From the NCBI GenBank assembly GCA_900751785.1, contig CAADSM010000034.1:1-9398 (forward strand): a stretch of DNA of 9,398 nucleotides. The letters are read 5' to 3'. A model generated the notes under the pieces. The model did not search any database and was not told the DNA's origin. It saw nothing but the letters and a program-made list of their open reading frames with translations. Below are positions 6,514-9,398 of the stretch, piece by piece. Positions within the stretch are counted from its first letter, which is position 1. Each line of letters begins with the position of its first letter. A program made the position numbers and the translations under genes. The DNA comes from Lachnospiraceae bacterium. Its GTDB lineage: Bacteria; Bacillota; Clostridia; Lachnospirales; Lachnospiraceae.

Positions 6514-7398
6514 TCACAGCATCTCGTTGATGGACTCGGTGATCGCTGCCGCCGGAGCCGCGTCGATGATCACATACTTGATGTTGCCGTTGATCATATC
6601 CTGTACAGCAAGAGAACCGTTTGCGTATGTCTTGCATGTAGCCGGAAGTCCTTCAAATCCCATGTCTTCGCTTCCCTCTACATAGTAGTTTCCAGTCGTT
6701 CCCCTCTGTACGCCGATCGTTTCGGATGAGCTCAGCTCATTGAGGAGCGCTGCTACATCTTCCGCAGTCTCACAGTCGTCAAACGTTGTGTCCGTGCTCG
6801 GCACGATCAGCCTCTGAGATGCCTGATAATAGGACTCGGAGAATGTAACAAACTCTTCTCTCGCCTCGCTGACTGTCAGTCCGGCCATCGCGATATCACA
6901 TTTCTGCTGGCTTACAGACAGGCACACTGCATCGAAATCCATGTTCTGGATAACGAGCTCCTGTCCGAGCTCTTCTGCAAGGAGCGCCGCGATCTCCATA
7001 TCGATTCCCACATAAGAATCTCCCTGCATATACTCGAACGGCTCGAATGCCGCGTTCGTCGCTACCACAAGCTGATCCTTGGACTCGTCAAGCACTGCTG
7101 ACTCCACCGGTGTGGGCTCGCCGCCTCCGAAATACTTCTCGCAGATCTCATCAAGAGTTCCGTCCTCTTTGATCTTATTGATAAACGTATTGACCTGCTC
7201 TAAAAGCTCCGGCTGTGTCTTATCTACACCGAAAGCATAGTCTTCACTGGTCAGATCGATATCAATCACCTTCGCAGTTACTGCGCTGCTGTCAGCCCCG
7301 TTATCGCCGCTGTCATCACTGCCGCTGCTTCCACATCCGGCAGCCATTCCGACAACCATCACCGCTGTCAGGCATGCTGCTAAAAACTTCTTCATCAT
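6514..7398 (-). CDS. Amino-acid ABC transporter substrate-binding lipoprotein, apparently circularly permuted
   Basis: An extracytoplasmic receptor for a polar amino acid, feeding the permease and ATPase downstream. Its 294 residues begin with a signal peptide and lipobox (MAAGC, lipidated Cys22), then a Ser/Gly/Asp linker (23-42). Family motifs from the normal start run from residue 107: DQLVVATNAAFEPFEY, GIDMEIAALLAEELG, CDIAMAGLTVSEAREEF (the Arg at 180 is the expected carboxylate binder), IGVQRGTTG, and AVQDMINGN...VIIDAAPA (264-283). The protein then stops at 294. The missing end of the fold is found at 43-92 instead: VIDIDLTSEDYAFGVDK, then PELLEQVNTFINKIKEDGT and DEICEKYFG, which is the classic C-terminus of this family. 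No continuation of the fold is encoded past the stop. GGAGGG lies 6 nt before the ATG at 7398; the next ATG is also possible. Confidence 0.93.
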   Translation of the reverse strand: MMKKFLAACLTAVMVVGMAAGCGSSGSDDSGDNGADSSAVTAKVIDIDLTSEDYAFGVDKTQPELLEQVNTFINKIKEDGTLDEICEKYFGGGEPTPVESAVLDESKDQLVVATNAAFEPFEYMQGDSYVGIDMEIAALLAEELGQELVIQNMDFDAVCLSVSQQKCDIAMAGLTVSEAREEFVTFSESYYQASQRLIVPSTDTTFDDCETAEDVAALLNELSSSETIGVQRGTTGNYYVEGSEDMGFEGLPATCKTYANGSLAVQDMINGNIKYVIIDAAPAAAITESINEML

Positions 7399-7425
7399 TC
7401 ATTCCCTCCATTTTGGTTTTTAAAT

Positions 7426-7439
7426 TGCATAATCATACA
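7426..7439. promoter_or_regulatory. ArgR-box-like palindrome at the ABC operon promoter
   Basis: TGTATGATTATGCA on the minus strand agrees at 12 of 14 positions with the ARG-box consensus TGMATWWWWATKCA as I recall it. It would cover about +7 to +20 relative to the predicted start of transcription, a repressing position. A half-site, TGAATATTA, lies upstream of the -35 (within 7480-7493). If real, it would hint at arginine or another basic amino acid as the substrate. The AT-rich context makes a chance match quite possible. Confidence 0.3.
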
Positions 7440-7452
7440 GATTATCTTACTA

Positions 7453-7480
7453 ATTCTAACACTTTTCCTTTAAATTACAA
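7453..7480 (-). promoter_or_regulatory. Promoter of the amino-acid ABC transporter operon
   Basis: On the minus strand TTGTAA (7475-7480) and TAGAAT (7453-7458) are spaced by 16 bp. Transcription would begin near 7446, about 48 nt before the binding-protein ATG. No good terminator separates it from uppP; a weak 5-bp ACGGC/GCCGT stem at 7516-7536 is not followed closely by T, so some read-through from upstream is possible. Confidence 0.65.
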
Positions 7481-7547
7481 GCCCTAATATTCACCAAAAA
7501 TGCATTCTTATCCATAACGGCTGCTGTTCACGCCGTATCCTTAAGCC

Positions 7548-8375
7548 CTATGCCAGGAGCGCTGTCACACCAAAATAGAGAAGCACGATCACGCCGAGTA
7601 CGATCCTGTAATAGCCGAACACCTTAAAGTCATGATTCTTGATATATCTCATAAGGAACTTGATCGCCACGATCGATACGGCCAGGGAAACAGCCATTCC
7701 GAGGAGCAGCAGGAATACCTGCATCGCCGTAAATCCAAGACCGAAATGGAACAGCTTCACTGCACTGGCGCCGAACATTGCCGGGATCGCCAGGAAAAAT
7801 GTAAACTCTGCCGCAACGCCTCTGGACACTCCGAGCATGAGCGCTCCCACGATCGTCGCTCCGGAACGTGACGTACCCGGGATCATAGCCAGCATCTGGA
7901 ACACGCCGATGATCAGGATCATCGGTATCGTGAGCTGGGAGATCTTCTTAACCTTCGGTTCTTTGTCCTTCTGGTAATTCTCGACCACAATAAAAAGGAT
8001 ACCATAGATGACCAGCATCGCTGCAACGACATATGCGTTATTGAACTTCTCTTCGATAAAGTCATTAAGCGGAAGACCGACCACCGCTGCGGGGATAGAG
8101 CCGATGACTACCTTGATCCAGAGCTGCCATGTCATCTTCTTCTGCTTCTCCGTCTTTTTCGGGGAGAATGGGTTCAGCTTATGGAAATAGAGAATGACGA
8201 CTGCCAGGATCGCCCCGAGCTGGATCACCACATAAAACATATCCAGGAACTCCTGGCTCTGTCCCAGCTTCAGCAGCTCCTCCAGCAGGATCAGATGCCC
8301 CGTGCTGCTGATCGGCAGCCACTCTGTGATTCCTTCTACAATTCCGAATATAATAACCTTCAATGCATCTAACAT
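7548..8375 (-). CDS. uppP: Undecaprenyl-diphosphatase (BacA/UppP)
   Basis: A membrane enzyme that removes one phosphate from undecaprenyl diphosphate, regenerating the lipid carrier for peptidoglycan and wall polymers; overproduction is known to give bacitracin resistance. The 275-residue length is typical. Motif one, EGITEWLPISSTGH (14-27), holds the acidic residues Glu14 and Glu18 and His27. Motif two, PGTSRSGAT (166-174), holds the essential-type Arg170. About eight hydrophobic spans are visible, starting around 1-12, 43-63 and 86-103. The ATG at 8375 has GAAGGAGG upstream at good spacing. That ribosome site lies inside the last codons of the HAD phosphatase gene, whose stop overlaps this start by 7 nt, so the two are probably co-transcribed and translationally coupled. 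It is complete, with nothing missing. Confidence 0.97.
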   Translation of the reverse strand: MLDALKVIIFGIVEGITEWLPISSTGHLILLEELLKLGQSQEFLDMFYVVIQLGAILAVVILYFHKLNPFSPKKTEKQKKMTWQLWIKVVIGSIPAAVVGLPLNDFIEEKFNNAYVVAAMLVIYGILFIVVENYQKDKEPKVKKISQLTIPMILIIGVFQMLAMIPGTSRSGATIVGALMLGVSRGVAAEFTFFLAIPAMFGASAVKLFHFGLGFTAMQVFLLLLGMAVSLAVSIVAIKFLMRYIKNHDFKVFGYYRIVLGVIVLLYFGVTALLA

Positions 8376-9217
8376 ATTCCTTTTCCTCCTTCAAGGACAA
8401 ATTTTTCGATCGCTTTCGCCGCTCCGTCTTCATCGTTGCTGTCGGTTATGTAGTCCGCGGCCTCTTTTACCGGATCTTCCGCATTCGCCATGGCAACGCC
8501 GAATCCCGCCTCTCTGAGCATAGCCGCATCGTTGTCGCCGTCCCCGCAGGCCATGATCTCTTCCCGGCGTATTCCCAGGAGCTCCCCGAGCCGTATCAAT
8601 CCGGTTCCTTTGTTGACTCCGGCTGCGTTGATCTCTATATTATATCCCAGCGAACCCACCAGGGCGAGTCCTTCAAGACGTCTCAGCTCTTCCCAGGCCT
8701 GCTCCCGCTCTCCCATATCTGCAAAGAGCGCCTGGACCTTATCCATGCCGCGGTTTTCCTTCTCGACCAGGGCCAGTACATCCGGCACAGGTTTTCTCGT
8801 CGTCCGGAAATACTCCCACATGTTAGGATTCTTGTGATACCTCTCCACCCGGGCCATTTTTTCTTCATCGGCATATCCCTGACCGTCGAAATACACCTCT
8901 TGTAATGTATCATATTTTCTGCAGATTTCCAATGCTCTTTTCGCGGGACCGGGAGAGAGAAGATGCTCTTCCACCACACTTCCATCCGCAGTATTCACGA
9001 TCCTCGCACCGTTGGAGGTCAGCGCATACCGCATCCCCGGAAACCGCCTCAATTCCTCCGGCACCCCCATCCAGGGGCGTCCCGTCGCGACCAGAATCTC
9101 TGCTCCGGCGTCCACCGCCGCTCTGAGCACCTTCCTCGTATAAGCGGTCAGTTCCTTCTTCTCATTCAGCAGCGTCCCGTCCAGATCCAGGCCGACCATC
9201 CTTATCTTATATTTCAA
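8369..9217 (-). CDS. Cof-type HAD-IIB family phosphatase
   Basis: A cytoplasmic Mg-dependent phosphatase of the haloacid dehalogenase superfamily with a C2b cap, 282 residues long. Its relatives act on sugar phosphates, flavin mononucleotide or pyridoxal phosphate; the substrate here is unknown. Motif I is GLDLDGTLL (Asp11 nucleophile, Asp13), motif II ILVATGRPW (Thr45), motif III INAAGVNKGTGL (Lys203) and motif IV ACGDGDNDAAML (225-230). The N-terminus MKYKIRMVGLDLDGT, which fits the family, is obtained from a TTG at 9217 with AAAGGA 9 nt upstream. The longer frame from GTG at 9256 has no ribosome site, and the ATG at 9199 would cut off the first beta strand. The end overlaps the uppP start by 7 nt. 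The promoter is not clear; the best -10-like stretches lie near 9255-9275. Confidence 0.93.
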   Translation of the reverse strand: MKYKIRMVGLDLDGTLLNEKKELTAYTRKVLRAAVDAGAEILVATGRPWMGVPEELRRFPGMRYALTSNGARIVNTADGSVVEEHLLSPGPAKRALEICRKYDTLQEVYFDGQGYADEEKMARVERYHKNPNMWEYFRTTRKPVPDVLALVEKENRGMDKVQALFADMGEREQAWEELRRLEGLALVGSLGYNIEINAAGVNKGTGLIRLGELLGIRREEIMACGDGDNDAAMLREAGFGVAMANAEDPVKEAADYITDSNDEDGAAKAIEKFVLEGGKGIC

Positions 9218-9244
9218 TTTCTCATTTCCTTTCTCTGTGCATTC

Positions 9245-9282
9245 CCGGTCACACACATTAGCACATTAAATGTTATGACCGG
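9245..9282. promoter_or_regulatory. Inverted and direct repeats upstream of the HAD gene
   Basis: CCGGTCA (9245-9251) and TGACCGG (9276-9282) are a perfect 7-bp inverted repeat. They flank a direct repeat of CACATTA (9254-9260 and 9262-9268), the second copy lying inside the odd palindrome ACATTAAATGT. The block lies 28-65 bp before the TTG start, where a promoter and operator are expected. It could equally be a leader hairpin. Confidence 0.35.
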
Positions 9283-9303
9283 TAACTTGAAAGTATAAAT
9301 TTT

Positions 9304-9372
9304 GTAACTATTCAGCCTTCCGGCTGAAGCCACGGGTTTTACACCGGCTAGAAAATAGCCGGTGTACCCATG
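9304..9372 (-). mobile_element. Candidate right end of an IS200/IS605-type (TnpB) element
   Basis: Two strong hairpins sit close together. ACACCGGCTA (9341-9350) pairs with TAGCCGGTGT (9356-9365), extended by GGGT/ACCC (9334-9337 with 9366-9369) across a TTT bulge. TTCAGCC (9311-9317) pairs with GGCTGAA (9322-9328), closing a GGAA tetraloop in the minus-strand RNA. TAGTTAC follows directly (9304-9310). Neither hairpin is followed by a U-tract on either strand, so they are not terminators. Subterminal hairpins that end in a short AGTTAC-like sequence resemble the right ends of TnpB-type elements, which encode the guide-RNA scaffold. The transposase or TnpB gene itself would lie beyond the window, so this may be an element remnant or another structured RNA. 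Confidence 0.45.
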
Positions 9373-9398
9373 AATAACTTCTTTAAGTTTTCTATCAG

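Noticed and set aside
6514..7398. Binding protein as an N-terminal duplication of its C-terminal segment, or a frameshifted full-length gene
   Set aside because: The C-terminal copy is absent. The minus-strand bases after the stop contain further stops and no LTxEDYG-like or KYFG-like sequence, so a relocation explains it better than duplication or frameshift.
7516..7536. ACGGC/GCCGT stem after uppP as a terminator
   Set aside because: It has only five pairs with an 11-nt loop, and the nearest T-run on the minus strand is about 10 bases away.
9218..9256. GTG start at 9256 for the HAD phosphatase
   Set aside because: There is no Shine-Dalgarno, and the added 13 residues are unlike the family. 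The TTG at 9217 has AAAGGA at good spacing and gives the expected N-terminus.
9218..9396. Open minus-strand frame entering from the right edge and ending just before the HAD gene
   Set aside because: It runs through both hairpins and the promoter region and resembles no protein I recognise. It is probably open by chance, although the last codons of an upstream gene cannot be excluded.

Overview
The window looks like a chromosomal stretch from a low-to-mid GC Gram-positive anaerobe, most likely a Lachnospiraceae-type Clostridia. The reasons are strong AGGAGG-type ribosome binding sites, sigma-A-like promoters, a lipobox-anchored amino-acid-binding protein, a one-cistron SfsA-MutY fusion, and tightly packed genes with small hairpin terminators. 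GC is about half by eye. This assignment is inference, because no rRNA or species marker is present. Every gene I accept lies on the minus strand, so the text follows transcription from right to left.

Right edge (about 9304-9372): two strong hairpins without U-tracts followed by a TAGTTAC end. They resemble the structured right end of an IS200/IS605 (TnpB-type) element whose body would lie beyond the window. Next come a Cof-type HAD phosphatase (8369-9217, TTG start) and uppP (7548-8375). These overlap by 7 nt and are probably translationally coupled. They pair a soluble phosphatase with the undecaprenyl-diphosphate recycling enzyme of the cell envelope.

Middle (4883-7480): a polar amino-acid ABC importer operon in the order binding protein, permease, ATPase. 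It has its own promoter at 7453-7480, an ArgR-box-like palindrome just downstream of it, and a terminator at 4823-4856. The binding protein is the most striking object in the window. The segment that normally forms the C-terminus of the family sits at the N-terminus, directly after the lipoprotein linker, and the protein stops where that segment would normally begin. This is the signature of a circular permutation. The ATPase carries an insertion of about 30 residues ahead of its signature motif. The SBP-permease gap contains two mutually exclusive hairpins, one of which would cover the permease Shine-Dalgarno sequence.

Left part: a 581-residue SfsA-MutY fusion (2963-4708) joins a putative nuclease domain to the A/G-mismatch adenine glycosylase. 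A TetR-family regulator (2197-2814), a PAP2/IPC-synthase-like membrane phosphatase (1378-2061) and trpS (116-1201) follow. Each of these has its own recognisable promoter. Terminators are visible after the ABC operon, the fusion, PAP2 and trpS. No intergenic stretch exceeds about 180 bases. I saw no tRNA, rRNA, CRISPR array or plus-strand gene.
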